From positions 62,001-126,000 of the forward strand of contig CANGTI010000002.1 in assembly GCA_947456795.1 (NCBI GenBank): DNA of 64,000 nt, written 5' to 3'. The DNA comes from Rickettsiales bacterium (GTDB lineage: Bacteria; Pseudomonadota; Alphaproteobacteria; Rickettsiales; Rickettsiaceae). The notes below the pieces were generated by a model that saw only the letters and a program-made list of their open reading frames with translations, was not told the DNA's origin and ran no database searches. Made by a program: the position numbers and the translations under genes. Below are positions 35,876-46,600 of this stretch, one piece after another (within the stretch, counting starts at the first letter, position 1; each line of letters begins with the position of its first letter).

Positions 35876-36489
35876 GAAGATAGCCCTAATTTTGCTATCA
35901 CTTCCGCGTGTATTTCTTTTTCCGATCTAGTAGCATTAATCACGTGTATTCTATCTGAAAAAGATCGAGCAATTTCTAAAAAACCGTTTCTTATGATTTC
36001 ATGATGATCAATTGGCATGGCGTCGTAATGAGTTAGCGTATCTCTTACTCCTACCCTGCTTTGTATATTGCTAGCTGGCAGATCAAGTAAAAATGTTATA
36101 TCTGGCCAAATGTCTCCTATAATTTGATTATGCAAGTTTTTTATATAATCTAGCCCAAGTCCCTTTAGTATTCCTTGATAGCACATGGTGGAGTCCACAA
36201 ATCTGTCGCATACTACCCAAGTATTTGCAGACAAACTGGGTAAAATAAGATTGCTAACGTGATCATGCCTGCTTGCGAGCAACAAAAGTAGCTCTGCCAT
36301 AGGATTGTGTTGTTTTTTTAGTAACGTGCGTAGTTCTTCACCTAGATCAGAGCCACCTGGCTCTCTTGTTAAAACGCTTTTTATTGATTTTTCTGCTAAA
36401 TAGTCACGTAAAAGCAAACTTTGCGTTGTCTTGCCACTACCTTCTCCCCCTTCAAAAGAAATGAATTTACAAGTGATTGCTTCATACAT
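35872..36489 (-). CDS. tmk: Thymidylate kinase
   Basis: This 205-aa P-loop kinase makes dTDP from dTMP. Walker A is E-G-G-E-G-S-G-K-T (residues 13-21), the D-R motif is in CDRFVDSTMCYQG, and the LTREPGGSDLGE stretch binds dTMP. It stands 54 bases downstream of the HemY-like gene. Together with ThyX it completes thymidylate supply. Confidence 0.96.
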   Translation of the reverse strand: MYEAITCKFISFEGGEGSGKTTQSLLLRDYLAEKSIKSVLTREPGGSDLGEELRTLLKKQHNPMAELLLLLASRHDHVSNLILPSLSANTWVVCDRFVDSTMCYQGILKGLGLDYIKNLHNQIIGDIWPDITFLLDLPASNIQSRVGVRDTLTHYDAMPIDHHEIIRNGFLEIARSFSDRIHVINATRSEKEIHAEVIAKLGLSS

Positions 36490-36543
36490 AGAAAAGTATT
36501 TGTTTAAATTAAGATTCTAGATTGGTAGTAATTTCGCATTCTT

Positions 36544-37641
36544 TTACGGTGTCATGTTGTTCTCGTATACTATGTCCTGTATTGATTTTTTATACACATT
36601 AGTGCTTTCAATCAATTCTTTAGCTTCAGCTTGTAACTCTAGATATGCACAGATTGCAAGAAACACTTCAATATTTTCTGCAGGATTCGCAAGTTTTGCC
36701 AAGAGGAGATACAGCTCTTTTGCATTCAAAGATGATAGCTGTTTTAATGCAATACACGTGCTTAAACTTGGATTTATTCCAAATTGCTCTTCTAAAACTT
36801 TACAGCTCTCTTGATTTAGCCCTTGGTATGAATAAGTAGCATATAAAAATTTAAAAGATTTAATGTTGTGATTGTTAAAAGTTAAGGATTTTTTTGCGGC
36901 CTCAATAGCACTTTCATATCTTAAACTTTTTTTCTCGTATTTTGCAAATTCCAAATAAATTTCAGACAATGTTTCTGGTGATAGCATCTTTGCAACTTGG
37001 TTAGTACCGATGTGCTCAAGCTGGGTAAAATACTCCTGCCACAAATTTAATTTACTCAAACTGAGTAAGTGAATTTTTAAAATATCTTCGTCTTTTTGAG
37101 ATTTGTTTAGTACATATTTGCCGTAAATAAGACTTTGGTTGTAATCCGCTAAAGCAAAAAATGACTCTGCTAACTTTTTATGAGCAAAGAGAGAGAATTC
37201 CTGTATCTCTGCTAACGATTTTAAATTTGAAATAGTAGCATTCAACGTTGCACAGGAAATACGAGATTTTAAGAGCTTTGTATAGTTGTGCAGACTTACA
37301 TCTATAGTGTTTTTGATAGTTGATTGATATTTATCAGCTGTTTTCCAGTCCTCTAACAGAACTAATTCAGAGCATCGTATTAAATTTCTCAAAGTTTTAT
37401 TTGTATTACTTAGAATAATCTTTAAAAACAATGCAAAAATTAGCATCAAAAAAGCTCCACTAAGAAGTAAGCCTTTTACTATTATCAAAGATGAGGTACG
37501 CAATATGTACTCTTTTTCTTGGTATCTTAGCATCAAATCTATACTTTTTACTGGAGTAAATCTTACTACACAGTAGAATACACTTATGGTCAAAAATACG
37601 ATAACCAAGGCGTACAACCAATTTGCTTTGTTGATTTTCAC
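36544..37641 (-). CDS. HemY-like membrane-anchored TPR protein
   Basis: A 365-aa protein with two N-terminal transmembrane helices (about residues 8-26 and 51-77) followed by a helical repeat region (ESFFALADYNQSLIYGKYVL, YESAIEAAKKSLTFN) that reads as TPR-like units. This topology is that of the alphaproteobacterial HemY_N-type proteins, named for gene position next to heme genes rather than a proven reaction. Function unknown; a scaffold for membrane complexes is the usual guess. Confidence 0.6.
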   Translation of the reverse strand: MKINKANWLYALVIVFLTISVFYCVVRFTPVKSIDLMLRYQEKEYILRTSSLIIVKGLLLSGAFLMLIFALFLKIILSNTNKTLRNLIRCSELVLLEDWKTADKYQSTIKNTIDVSLHNYTKLLKSRISCATLNATISNLKSLAEIQEFSLFAHKKLAESFFALADYNQSLIYGKYVLNKSQKDEDILKIHLLSLSKLNLWQEYFTQLEHIGTNQVAKMLSPETLSEIYLEFAKYEKKSLRYESAIEAAKKSLTFNNHNIKSFKFLYATYSYQGLNQESCKVLEEQFGINPSLSTCIALKQLSSLNAKELYLLLAKLANPAENIEVFLAICAYLELQAEAKELIESTNVYKKSIQDIVYENNMTP

Positions 37642-37767
37642 TGTTACTTGACCTTACTTGTTACATCAAAATCAGACGCTCTTGAGCACAAGATTATTAG
37701 AAATGTTAACTTAAATATTAATATCATCGTATTACGCACCCTATGCTTTTAAGCTACATCAATTGAT

Positions 37768-39174
37768 TTGTCGATGAAAAATATTGCATCTGAAGTCTTT
37801 TTTAAGCTTTCAGAATCTTTTTTACAAGCTATCGGTAAGCTTGACTCAATAAAAATTTTTGGCAAGGTTTCGGATGTACACCCTGCTCTAATAGAGTGTA
37901 ATGGTATCTCCAGCACTGTTAGTGTGGGAGATATTTGTTGCGTAATTAGCTCAGATCCCTTTGCCCTAAAAAAGCTAAATACTATTTGCGAAGTAATTTC
38001 CATACGTAAAGATAAAGTACAATTGTTGCCATTCAAGGGGGATGCTAGAGTCAAAATAGGAGATCTAGTCCGTCTAGAGGATAGTAAAACTCTTGTATAT
38101 CCAGATTTAAGCTGGCAAGGAAGAGTAATTAACGCCCTTGCAGAGCCAATTGATGGATTAGGTCCGTTATATTGTGGATATAATCCTTATTCTCTTAGAG
38201 CGGAACCTTTGCCCTTTCATAGGCGTAAAAAGATGGGTGCTAAAATGAGTCTTGGTACTAAGGCTATAGATGTTTTTACTCCATGTTGTTTTGGACAAAG
38301 ACTTGGTATTTTTTCTGGCAGTGGTGTAGGCAAATCTACTCTTGTATCCATGCTTACTAAATACGCAAAAGTTGATGTTAAGGTAATTGCTTTGGTAGGA
38401 GAAAGAAGTAGAGAAGCAAAAGAGTTTATAGATCAATATTTAGGAGCGAATTTGGCAAATGCCGTGATAATAAGCGCTACAGGAGATGAATCTCCTGTGA
38501 TGAAAAAAAGAGCAGCCTATCTTGCAATGACTATATCTGAGTATTTTCGTGATCAGGGCCTCGAGGTACTTTTTATCATGGATTCTGTCACTCGTTTTGC
38601 TATGGCTCAAAGAGAGATTGGACTTGCCGTTGGAGAATTTCCGGTTAACAAGGGCTACACTCCTTCTGTATTTAGTGAGCTACCGAAACTTTTAGAAAGA
38701 GCTGGTCCTGGAGATAGTGCATCAAGCATTACAGCGATTTTTACTGTGTTAGTTGAGGGAGACGACCATCAAGAACCAATCAGTGATGCGTTGCGAGCTA
38801 TTTTGGATGGTCATATAGTATTGAGTAATGAGATAGCATCACGCGGGCGTTTTCCTGCAATTGACGTCTTAAAAAGCATATCTAGATCAGCCCCAGGGTG
38901 TTATTCCAAATATGAATCAGATATTGTGCGCTATGCAAGACGCTTGCTTTCCACTTATCAAAATATGGAAGAAATGATAAGGCTAGGTATATATAAAAAA
39001 GGTACTGACACAGAAGTTGATTTAGCAATAAAATATTACGATCAAATAGAGATTTTTTTAAATCAAATGCCCAATGAGAGTAGCGCCTCTGAAGATAGTT
39101 ATCGTGAACTTGCCAAAATTTTAGAAATCAATGACAACGAAAAAAGTGCCGGAAATATTGATAAAGATCAATAA
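37768..39174 (+). CDS. fliI: Flagellar export ATPase FliI
   Basis: This 468-aa protein is an F1-beta-like ATPase that powers substrate unloading at the flagellar export gate. Walker A lies in SGSGVGKS (residues 183-190), followed by ALVGERSREAKEFI and the fliI/yscN signature PVNKGYTPSVFSELPKLLERAG. Start is TTG at 37768 or ATG at 37774. The neighbouring coiled-coil gene fits FliJ, and many flagellar genes occur at 55-61 kb, so FliI is preferred over a type III secretion ATPase. Confidence 0.92.
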   Translation: MSMKNIASEVFFKLSESFLQAIGKLDSIKIFGKVSDVHPALIECNGISSTVSVGDICCVISSDPFALKKLNTICEVISIRKDKVQLLPFKGDARVKIGDLVRLEDSKTLVYPDLSWQGRVINALAEPIDGLGPLYCGYNPYSLRAEPLPFHRRKKMGAKMSLGTKAIDVFTPCCFGQRLGIFSGSGVGKSTLVSMLTKYAKVDVKVIALVGERSREAKEFIDQYLGANLANAVIISATGDESPVMKKRAAYLAMTISEYFRDQGLEVLFIMDSVTRFAMAQREIGLAVGEFPVNKGYTPSVFSELPKLLERAGPGDSASSITAIFTVLVEGDDHQEPISDALRAILDGHIVLSNEIASRGRFPAIDVLKSISRSAPGCYSKYESDIVRYARRLLSTYQNMEEMIRLGIYKKGTDTEVDLAIKYYDQIEIFLNQMPNESSASEDSYRELAKILEINDNEKSAGNIDKDQ

Positions 39175-39550
39175 GTTTGAAGAAACAGAGTTGCTAAGGC
39201 AAAAAAAAACTCTTCAAGCAAGCATCACACATATAGCAGAAGAGATTTTCGATATCAATAAACGTATCACAGGAGAAATGGAAAAAGGTGTGAACGTTGA
39301 TCTATATAGATACCTAGAGGCTTCCCGCAAAAAAATCCACAAATATAATGGAGAAATAGCAAATCTTAAAGAGCAAGAATCACTACTAAACAAGCAGATG
39401 CAGGATACTTTTAACGAGGGCAGAAAAATGAAGAATCTTAAACAAAATCAAGCCAAATCTGAAACAGGCTGCGCTGCATCTTTGGCAAATAAAATCGAAA
39501 ATGGTTCTAATAACACAAAAGACGCACTTGAGAAAATGTTTAGCGTCTAA
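39131..39550 (+). CDS. fliJ: FliJ-like coiled-coil protein
   Basis: A 139-aa, highly charged, helical protein with heptad-like spacing from about residue 15 to 110. It overlaps the end of fliI by 44 bases, the usual place of fliJ, whose product is a coiled-coil chaperone that binds the FliI ring and FlhA. FliJ sequences are poorly conserved, so the call rests on position, size and coiled-coil character. Confidence 0.65.
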   Translation: MTTKKVPEILIKINKFEETELLRQKKTLQASITHIAEEIFDINKRITGEMEKGVNVDLYRYLEASRKKIHKYNGEIANLKEQESLLNKQMQDTFNEGRKMKNLKQNQAKSETGCAASLANKIENGSNNTKDALEKMFSV

Positions 39551-39558
39551 TTTGTTAT

Positions 39559-40122
39559 TTACTCTCCTTTTGGTGCAAGAATGTTTGCATTCATGTATGA
39601 ATTTTTGTGCTCTCCATCTACAAACTCATAGTTCTTTAGAAGTCCTTCTTGTGCGAAACCTTCAGATTCCAAAAGTTTTATTGATCTTGAGTTATCTTCT
39701 AATACCGTTGCTTGAATTCTAGTAAGACCAATTTCACCACTAAAATTCATAACCTGAGCAAGAGAAGCCGTCATTATTCCTTTGCCCCAATGATCACGAT
39801 TAAGGTCGTAATTGATTTCACCTTTTTTGTTGAAAAAATTTACAAAATTAAAACCGATTGTGCCTATGAGTTTATTATTGTTTTTTTTAGCAATTCCCCA
39901 AAAAAATCCTTTTCTACTTTGAAAAAGATCTTTCCAATACCGCAGCTCCATTTGTGCATGCATTAAGGATCTTGGCACCATATACTCGGGAATATTTTGA
40001 GATACCTCTGGATGCTCCATGTACATCAGGTAATGCAAAGAATCTGATTCTTTTAATTCTCTTAAAAAGAAATCCCCTAGATCAAAGAATGGGAATTTTA
40101 TGAAACAATCTAGCTTAGACAT
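39559..40122 (-). CDS. GNAT acetyltransferase, RimJ/RimL type
   Basis: This 187-aa protein has the GNAT layout: LRELKESDSLHYLMYMEHPE at the start, IGTIGFNFVN in the middle, GEINYDLNRDHWGKGIMTASLAQVM (the acetyl-CoA pocket region) and the C-terminal SRSIKLLESEGF. Such enzymes acetylate protein N-termini or small molecules; the substrate is unknown. Its start overlaps the mraY end by 13 bases. Confidence 0.85.
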   Translation of the reverse strand: MSKLDCFIKFPFFDLGDFFLRELKESDSLHYLMYMEHPEVSQNIPEYMVPRSLMHAQMELRYWKDLFQSRKGFFWGIAKKNNNKLIGTIGFNFVNFFNKKGEINYDLNRDHWGKGIMTASLAQVMNFSGEIGLTRIQATVLEDNSRSIKLLESEGFAQEGLLKNYEFVDGEHKNSYMNANILAPKGE

Positions 40123-41177
40123 ATGAAAGTGATGATTTGATCAATGGTCAACAATTTACCAGATAACCCCAAAGCTGCAAATAGCAAAGATGCTATCCAA
40201 AACCCTTTTACTATTTTAGTTTCTGGTATTCCTAGTTGTTCAAAATGATGATGTATCGGAGCCATTCTAAATATTCTTTTGCCTGTGGAGATTTTAAACC
40301 AGGAAACCTGTAATATTACAGATAAAGTTTCTATTACAAATATTCCTCCCACTAGGGCTAGAAAAAACTGATTATTTGTAATGACGCTTATCGTACCTAA
40401 TACTCCCCCTAGAGACAAACTGCCCGTATCTCCCATAAAAATTTTTGCCGGATGCCTATTGTAGAGATAAAAACCTAGTCCGCTGCCAATAATACTTAGG
40501 CACACTACAATCAAGTCTTGGTATTGGTTGGATGTGCCCCATAGAGCCAAGCAAATAAACGATGCAGCAGTAATGCAAATTGGCACTATTGCAAGGCCAT
40601 CAAGACCATCTGTAAGATTTACAGAGTTAGACGCTCCACATATAACTAAAATGCAAAAAACTTCATAAAAATGACCTAAATCTAAAGGATAGTTACTAAA
40701 AGGTAAGTTACACAAAGTTGTATATCCCTGAGAGCAATATCTCAAAATTAAGCAACATACGCATGAGATGAATATCTGCAAAGTTATTTTTTGCTTTGCG
40801 CTTAATCCTATTCTTTTGACTCCGTATATTTTTTTTATGTCGTCATAAAGCCCCAGAGCCGCAAATCCAAATAATGCTACTAAAATAGACAAATATTGAG
40901 CACTTGAGAAACTGCAAAATAAGCAGGTAGCAAAAATGATGGAAATTACTATAGCAATGCCACCCATGTTTGGAGTGCCAAACTTTTTAAGATGTGTGGC
41001 AGGCCCATTGGTCCTAATGGCGTGCGCAAGTTTATGTTTGGCTGCATATTTTATAATCAAAGGAGTAATGCTAATGCAAACGATAAAACTTAATAACAGT
41101 GCAACAAGCCTTGCATTCAAAAACCACTTGCTACACATTGCTTCAAAAGAAAGCACCTTTAAGCACACCTCAAGCAT
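40110..41177 (-). CDS. mraY: Phospho-MurNAc-pentapeptide translocase MraY
   Basis: This 355-aa, ten-helix inner-membrane enzyme makes lipid I from UDP-MurNAc-pentapeptide and undecaprenyl phosphate. Signatures are the G-T-P-N-M-G-G segment, the catalytic DD in LGLYDDIKKIYG, NLTDGLDGLA, FMGDTGSLSLGG and the C-terminal MAPIHHHFE. It overlaps murF by 8 bases. This murF-mraY pair has been separated from the rest of the dcw cluster. Confidence 0.97.
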   Translation of the reverse strand: MLEVCLKVLSFEAMCSKWFLNARLVALLLSFIVCISITPLIIKYAAKHKLAHAIRTNGPATHLKKFGTPNMGGIAIVISIIFATCLFCSFSSAQYLSILVALFGFAALGLYDDIKKIYGVKRIGLSAKQKITLQIFISCVCCLILRYCSQGYTTLCNLPFSNYPLDLGHFYEVFCILVICGASNSVNLTDGLDGLAIVPICITAASFICLALWGTSNQYQDLIVVCLSIIGSGLGFYLYNRHPAKIFMGDTGSLSLGGVLGTISVITNNQFFLALVGGIFVIETLSVILQVSWFKISTGKRIFRMAPIHHHFEQLGIPETKIVKGFWIASLLFAALGLSGKLLTIDQIITFICLS

Positions 41178-42600
41178 CTCCAGCAGAACTTAAGTGAGAA
41201 AGGTATGAAACAACCTTATCCATTCTCATACCTCTAGAGCCTTGTACTATGATGACGTCTTGATCTTTGATGTGCTGCAGAATTTGTGGTAATGCGGACT
41301 CTGCGGATAGTGCGTGAAAGAGTTGCATTTTTGCTGGAATCATGTCGTAGAGATATTTTGAGAACTCTCCAACCATTATCACTTGATCTATTTTGGAATC
41401 TATAAGATCTTGCTTTAATGCTTTATGCAAATCTAAAGAATGAGAGCCAAGAGCCAGCATATCTCCTAAGATGAGTATTTTACGGTTTGAAATGTGACCT
41501 AATTCTGCAAAAGTACCTCTGACAGATAGCGGATTTGCGTTATAGGATTTATCGATCAAACCTACGTTCATTTTTCCAATTTTGAGTTGGAATTTAGTGC
41601 CTCTCATCTCTGGCAATTGAATATTTTCAGCAGCCTTTAAACTTTTTCCTGTATCAGCTCCAAGCAATTTTGAACACAATATGGCAGCCAAAAAATTAAG
41701 TGCTTGATGCTTTCCTTGTAAGGGAATTTTTACATCCATGTGCTCATCTAAAACTCTTATCTTAAGATTTGTACCAAATGGATCAGAAGAATGCTGTAAA
41801 ATCTGAGCATCACAATCTTGTAAAAATCCATATTTGTATACCTTAAGATTTTTCTTTTTTGCAGCATCTAAAAGATATTCCAAGTGATCAGAGTCTCTAG
41901 GAAGTACTGCTATTCCCTTATCGCTCATATTTTCAAAAATTTCTGACTTAGCGGATGCAATTTGCTCTATACTTTCAAAACTTCCTATATGTCCAGGACC
42001 AATATTGGTAATGACCGCAATGTCATGCTTTACTATGGATGTAAGGTCTCGAATTTCATTTGTAGAGCTCATGCCTAACTCTAAAATGGCGCATTCTGCA
42101 TCTTCTTGAATCGACGCAAGACAGATTCTTACACCAAGGTTGTTGTTAAAGCTTTTGTATCCCAAAAAAGCATTTTTACTGGGAGCAATGAGTTGATAAA
42201 TCATGTTTTTGACGGTAGTTTTTCCACAAGTTCCCGTAATTGCAATAAAAATGGCACCGCTTTTTTTTCTTTTATACAAAGCCATCTGATCCAAACTTTG
42301 ATACAAGTCCTTTACGTAAATCATTTTTTCTAAAGGATAGTGTTGAGTTTGTTCGCACAAAATAGTGATACACCCCGCGGCTCCCATTTCAAAAGCTTGA
42401 CCGATGTATTGTAAGGCTCTGTTTTCCCCGTTGGCTGAAGGAAGAGTAATGAATATATCTCCTTTGGTAATGTCTTGACTGTTGAATATAATTATGTTGC
42501 CACTAACGCTAGTTTCTATACCAAGTGCCTCAGATAATGCATCAGCACTCCATACTTTATTGTGTTGCATATCTAAAATTTTATTTATTTGTTTTGGCAA
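41170..42600 (-). CDS. murF: UDP-MurNAc-tripeptide:D-Ala-D-Ala ligase
   Basis: This 476-aa Mur ligase adds D-Ala-D-Ala to complete the pentapeptide. The ATP motif is GTCGKTT, followed by NNNLGVRICLAS, ILELGMSSTNEI and the DKSYNANPLS segment typical of MurF. It may start at 42600 or at the ATG for MQHNKVW ten codons later; the longer form overlaps plsC by 20 bases. It feeds MraY, encoded directly downstream. Confidence 0.96.
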   Translation of the reverse strand: MPKQINKILDMQHNKVWSADALSEALGIETSVSGNIIIFNSQDITKGDIFITLPSANGENRALQYIGQAFEMGAAGCITILCEQTQHYPLEKMIYVKDLYQSLDQMALYKRKKSGAIFIAITGTCGKTTVKNMIYQLIAPSKNAFLGYKSFNNNLGVRICLASIQEDAECAILELGMSSTNEIRDLTSIVKHDIAVITNIGPGHIGSFESIEQIASAKSEIFENMSDKGIAVLPRDSDHLEYLLDAAKKKNLKVYKYGFLQDCDAQILQHSSDPFGTNLKIRVLDEHMDVKIPLQGKHQALNFLAAILCSKLLGADTGKSLKAAENIQLPEMRGTKFQLKIGKMNVGLIDKSYNANPLSVRGTFAELGHISNRKILILGDMLALGSHSLDLHKALKQDLIDSKIDQVIMVGEFSKYLYDMIPAKMQLFHALSAESALPQILQHIKDQDVIIVQGSRGMRMDKVVSYLSHLSSAGDA

Positions 42601-43384
42601 GAAGGCTCTTTTGATGAACCATGATTTCTTCTATCTGGTCTGTTAGGGTGCGTACGTCTAATCCTGCAAATTGCTCAGGATAAATGACTTCTGCAATCTT
42701 GACTTTTATGGTTCCGGGCCTTTTGATCCATATTCCTTTTGGCCAAAATATGCCTGCGTTGTGAACCATGATCACTATAGGCACGCTAGCCATCATAGCG
42801 ACTTTAATTCCGCTAGGTTTTAGCTTTGTATTTTGAGTAGGCTTTAATCTGGTTCCTTCAGGAAATATAACAAGCCATAGCCCTGAATTTAGTTTTTTTA
42901 TACCTTTTGTTAGTATGTCCTTTACAGAGGTTTTATTCTGACGATCAATTGCAATAGGGTCCATTTTTTTAAGACACCACCCAAAAAGAGGTATGTCAAA
43001 AAGCTCTTTTTTGATAACCCAAGAATGTCTAGGGATAATGATTTGTACAAAAACGTTTTCCCAAAAAGATTGGTGATTAGAAAGCAACACCGAAGGGGTA
43101 GATGGAAGTTTTTCTAGCCCTTCCACACTATAATTGAGTCCACATATTACCTTTGCAGCAAAAACAAAGGAGTAAGAAAAGTAAAGGCAGATTCTATATT
43201 TAGTCTTGTAACTAGCCCTAAGTATCAGAACAAATAAGCAAATTAGACCAAGAGATGAATACAAAAGAACCACTCCCAGAAGATAAAACAGACAAACCCT
43301 TGCTATCCAGACCAATCTTTGGGTCCTTTTAATCGCTTTCCTTATCTGTATATGCATTCGATTACGTCTGATAGAGTAATACAT
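42581..43384 (-). CDS. plsC: 1-acyl-sn-glycerol-3-phosphate acyltransferase
   Basis: This 267-aa membrane-bound acyltransferase makes phosphatidic acid from lysophosphatidic acid. Two N-terminal hydrophobic segments precede the catalytic box NHQSFWENV, in which the usual H-x4-D reads H-x4-E, a variant seen in other proteobacterial members. The glycerophosphate-binding F-P-E-G-T-R motif is intact. It sits upstream of murF on the same strand, tying phospholipid and lipid I synthesis. Confidence 0.9.
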   Translation of the reverse strand: MYYSIRRNRMHIQIRKAIKRTQRLVWIARVCLFYLLGVVLLYSSLGLICLFVLILRASYKTKYRICLYFSYSFVFAAKVICGLNYSVEGLEKLPSTPSVLLSNHQSFWENVFVQIIIPRHSWVIKKELFDIPLFGWCLKKMDPIAIDRQNKTSVKDILTKGIKKLNSGLWLVIFPEGTRLKPTQNTKLKPSGIKVAMMASVPIVIMVHNAGIFWPKGIWIKRPGTIKVKIAEVIYPEQFAGLDVRTLTDQIEEIMVHQKSLLAKTNK

Positions 43385-43641
43385 TGAAGAATTTAAGTGT
43401 GTAAATTTCTAGGATTGCTGAGAATAATCTGTACAAGCTCCAAGCACTGCTTGTGGAGATGGATATTATTCTGGTATTTTATTAAGGTCAAGAAAGCTAT
43501 GTTTAATCAATCATCGATCATTCTTTTTTCTAGTCAGTAAAGCCAGGAGCTAGATACTGTTAGAAGAAAATACATGCTTTCTAGATTTTTGAGTAATCCA
43601 AACTATGGTTGTAGACTTTAATTTATAGACAGTTATACCTA

Positions 43642-46600
43642 ATGGTTAAATTTATTCACTTAAGAGCCCAAAGTAGCTATTCTCTATTAGAAGGCATGAT
43701 TAGGGTGGAAGAACTAATCTTTCTAGCAAAAAGTATGTATATGCCCGCTCTTTGTCTTGCAGACAGAGGCAATCTGTTTGGAGCTTTAGAATTTTCAATT
43801 AAAGCAATTCAGGAAGGCATACAACCAATTCACGGATGTGTGTTAAAAATTCAATACCTGGATGAGCGAAAAAATCTTAACTTTGGAGAATGTACGCTGA
43901 TTGCCACAAATGAAAGCGGCTATAGCAATTTACTTTATTTAAGCAGTCTGATCCACAATAAAGATGATGCTTCCAAAGATTGTCTAACCCTGGAAGAAAT
44001 CGCGAGTCGTAAAGATGGGCTAATTCTGTTGTCTGGATATACAGAAGGTGTAATAGGCAAATTGTTACTTCAAGGTCAGTATGAGTGCGCAAAGTTTTAC
44101 ACAACAAGATTTTTACAAATCTTTAAATACAATTTTTATTACGAGATTACTCGTCATAGATTGAAAAAAGAGCAAGCTATTGAAAAAATTTACTTAAAAC
44201 TTTCCAAGGAAATGGGAGTGCCGCTTGTTGCAACGAATAGCACTTTGTTTCACGACAAGACTATGCAAGACACTCACGATACTTTTCTTTGTATCGCAAA
44301 CGGTGGGCATAAGAATGATTCGGAAAGACCCAGAGCTAGTCCTGAATGCTTTTTCAAATCTTCTAGCGAAATGGCTTTGCTGTTTGCTGATTTACCTAAC
44401 GCTCTTGCAAATTCAGTGCTTATCGCCAAAAGATGCAGCGTAGTTGCAAAAACCAGTCCCACAATGTGGCCCAAGGCAGTTGAAGAATCATCTGAAGAAG
44501 AAGCACTTAGAAGCAAGGCACAACGGGGATTGCAAAAACGCCTTGAGAAAAAATTCCTCATAGAAAAGACAAGTGCAGAGCAACAAGCAATAATCAAAAG
44601 TGAATATAATATAAGACTTGAGTACGAACTCAATCTTATTTGCCAGATGCATTTTGAAGGATACTTTTTAATAGTAGCTGATTTTGTTCAATGGAGCAGA
44701 GAAAAAGGTATCGCGGTGGGTCCTGGTAGGGGATCAGGTGCAGGCTCTATTGTTGCTTGGAGCCTATTGATTACAGATTTGGATCCAATATTTTTTGGAC
44801 TGATTTTTGAAAGATTTCTAAATCCAGACAGAGTATCCATGCCTGATTTTGATATCGATTTTTGCCAATCAAGAAGAGAAGAAGTCATAAGATATGTAAG
44901 ACAAAAATACGGCAATAACAGGGTTGCTCACATTATCACTTTTGGAAGCCTGCAAGCAAAAGCGGCAATAAAAGATGTTGCAAGAGTTTTGGGATTAAGG
45001 TTTGACATATCCAACATAATTACGAATTTCATTCCATTTAATGCAATAAAACCCACAACAATATCTGATGCAATAGAGCAAGTGCATCAACTCAAAGCTT
45101 TAAAAGAAGGCCAACAGATTCAAGAGATTCAAGTCGGAGAATACGAAGATGCAGAAGAAATTAGAGATTTGATTTCTAAAACTTTAAATACTGCATTAAT
45201 TTTAGAAGGGTTGCCAAGACATGTTTCTGTGCATGCAGCCGGTATTGTTATCTCAAAAGAAGATCTTGTAAAAGTTGTTCCTCTTTATAAAGCAACTCAA
45301 GAAAACAGCCTAGTTGTGCAATATGCAATGAAATACTCAGAGCTTGCAGGTCTTGTAAAATTTGATTTTCTTGGTCTACAAACTCTTACTATGATATCTG
45401 AGTGCTGCGCTCTGATAAAAACACAAGGATTTGATTTGGATGTAGAAAATTTGCCTCTAAACGACAAAAAAACCTATGAATTATTCTGTAGCGGTAAAGT
45501 GCACGGAGTATTTCAATTTGAAAGTGTGGGGATGAGGGAAAACTTACAACGTATATTGCCAGACAATATAGAGGATTTGATGGCAATTACTTCTCTATAC
45601 AGGCCTGGGCCAATGGAAAATATACCAACGTATATAGCCTGCAAACTTGGCCAAAAAAAGCCTCAATATTTACATACTATTTTAGAACCTATTCTCTCTT
45701 CTACCTACGGAGTAATCATCTATCAGGAACAAGTTATAGAGATAGCAAAAACACTTGCAGGTTATACCCTCGCTCAGGCAGATTTGCTTCGCAGGGCGAT
45801 GGGTAAAAAAATTGCTTCAGAGATGCATCAGCAGGAACAAATATTTATAGCCGGAGCAAAAAAGAAAGGTATTGAAGACTCTGTTGCGTCAGAAATATTC
45901 TACCTTGTTGCAAAATTTGCAGGTTATGGATTTAATAAGGCTCATGCTGCCGCCTATTCGATCATTTCTTATCGAACAGCGTACCTCAAGGCACATTATA
46001 CAATAGAATTTTTCGTAGCTTTTTTAAACTTAGAATTGCAAGACGCACACAAAATCAATGCCTTGGTAGTAGAAAGTAAGGATTTTGGAATCGTATTAGA
46101 AAAGCCATGTATAAATCAAAGTTTTGCCCTATTTGCAATAAAAGACTCTTCAAAGATGTCTTTTGGTTTGGGGGCAATCAAAAATGTTAGTGTTGCTATA
46201 GCAAATGAAATAGTCCTAAAAAGACAAGAGCTTGGTCCTTTTACAAATATATTTGACTTTATTAAAAGAACCGCTGGAATCCTTATCAATAAAAAGGTTT
46301 TAGAAGGGCTAATAATTGCTGGATGCTTTGATTCTATTGAGTCAAACCGAGCTGAGTTGTTTTCTAACGTAGAAAAATTGATCTCTTACGGATCTTTGAT
46401 GTCTCAGGAAAACAATAGCAATCAAATTAGTTTGTTTGTTCCAGAAATTACTCAAATTGCTCTAGAAAAAAAAGATAATTGGAGTCACAAAGAAACTCTC
46501 TATAAAGAATTTGATGCAACGGGGTTATTCCTCATGAGTCATCCCTTGAAAGTCTTACAAGATTTTTTCGACCAGCAAGACATATACAATACCAAATCAG

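Noticed and set aside
37768-39174. Type III secretion ATPase instead of FliI
   Set aside because: The window holds many flagellar genes and no injectisome genes, and the next gene fits FliJ.
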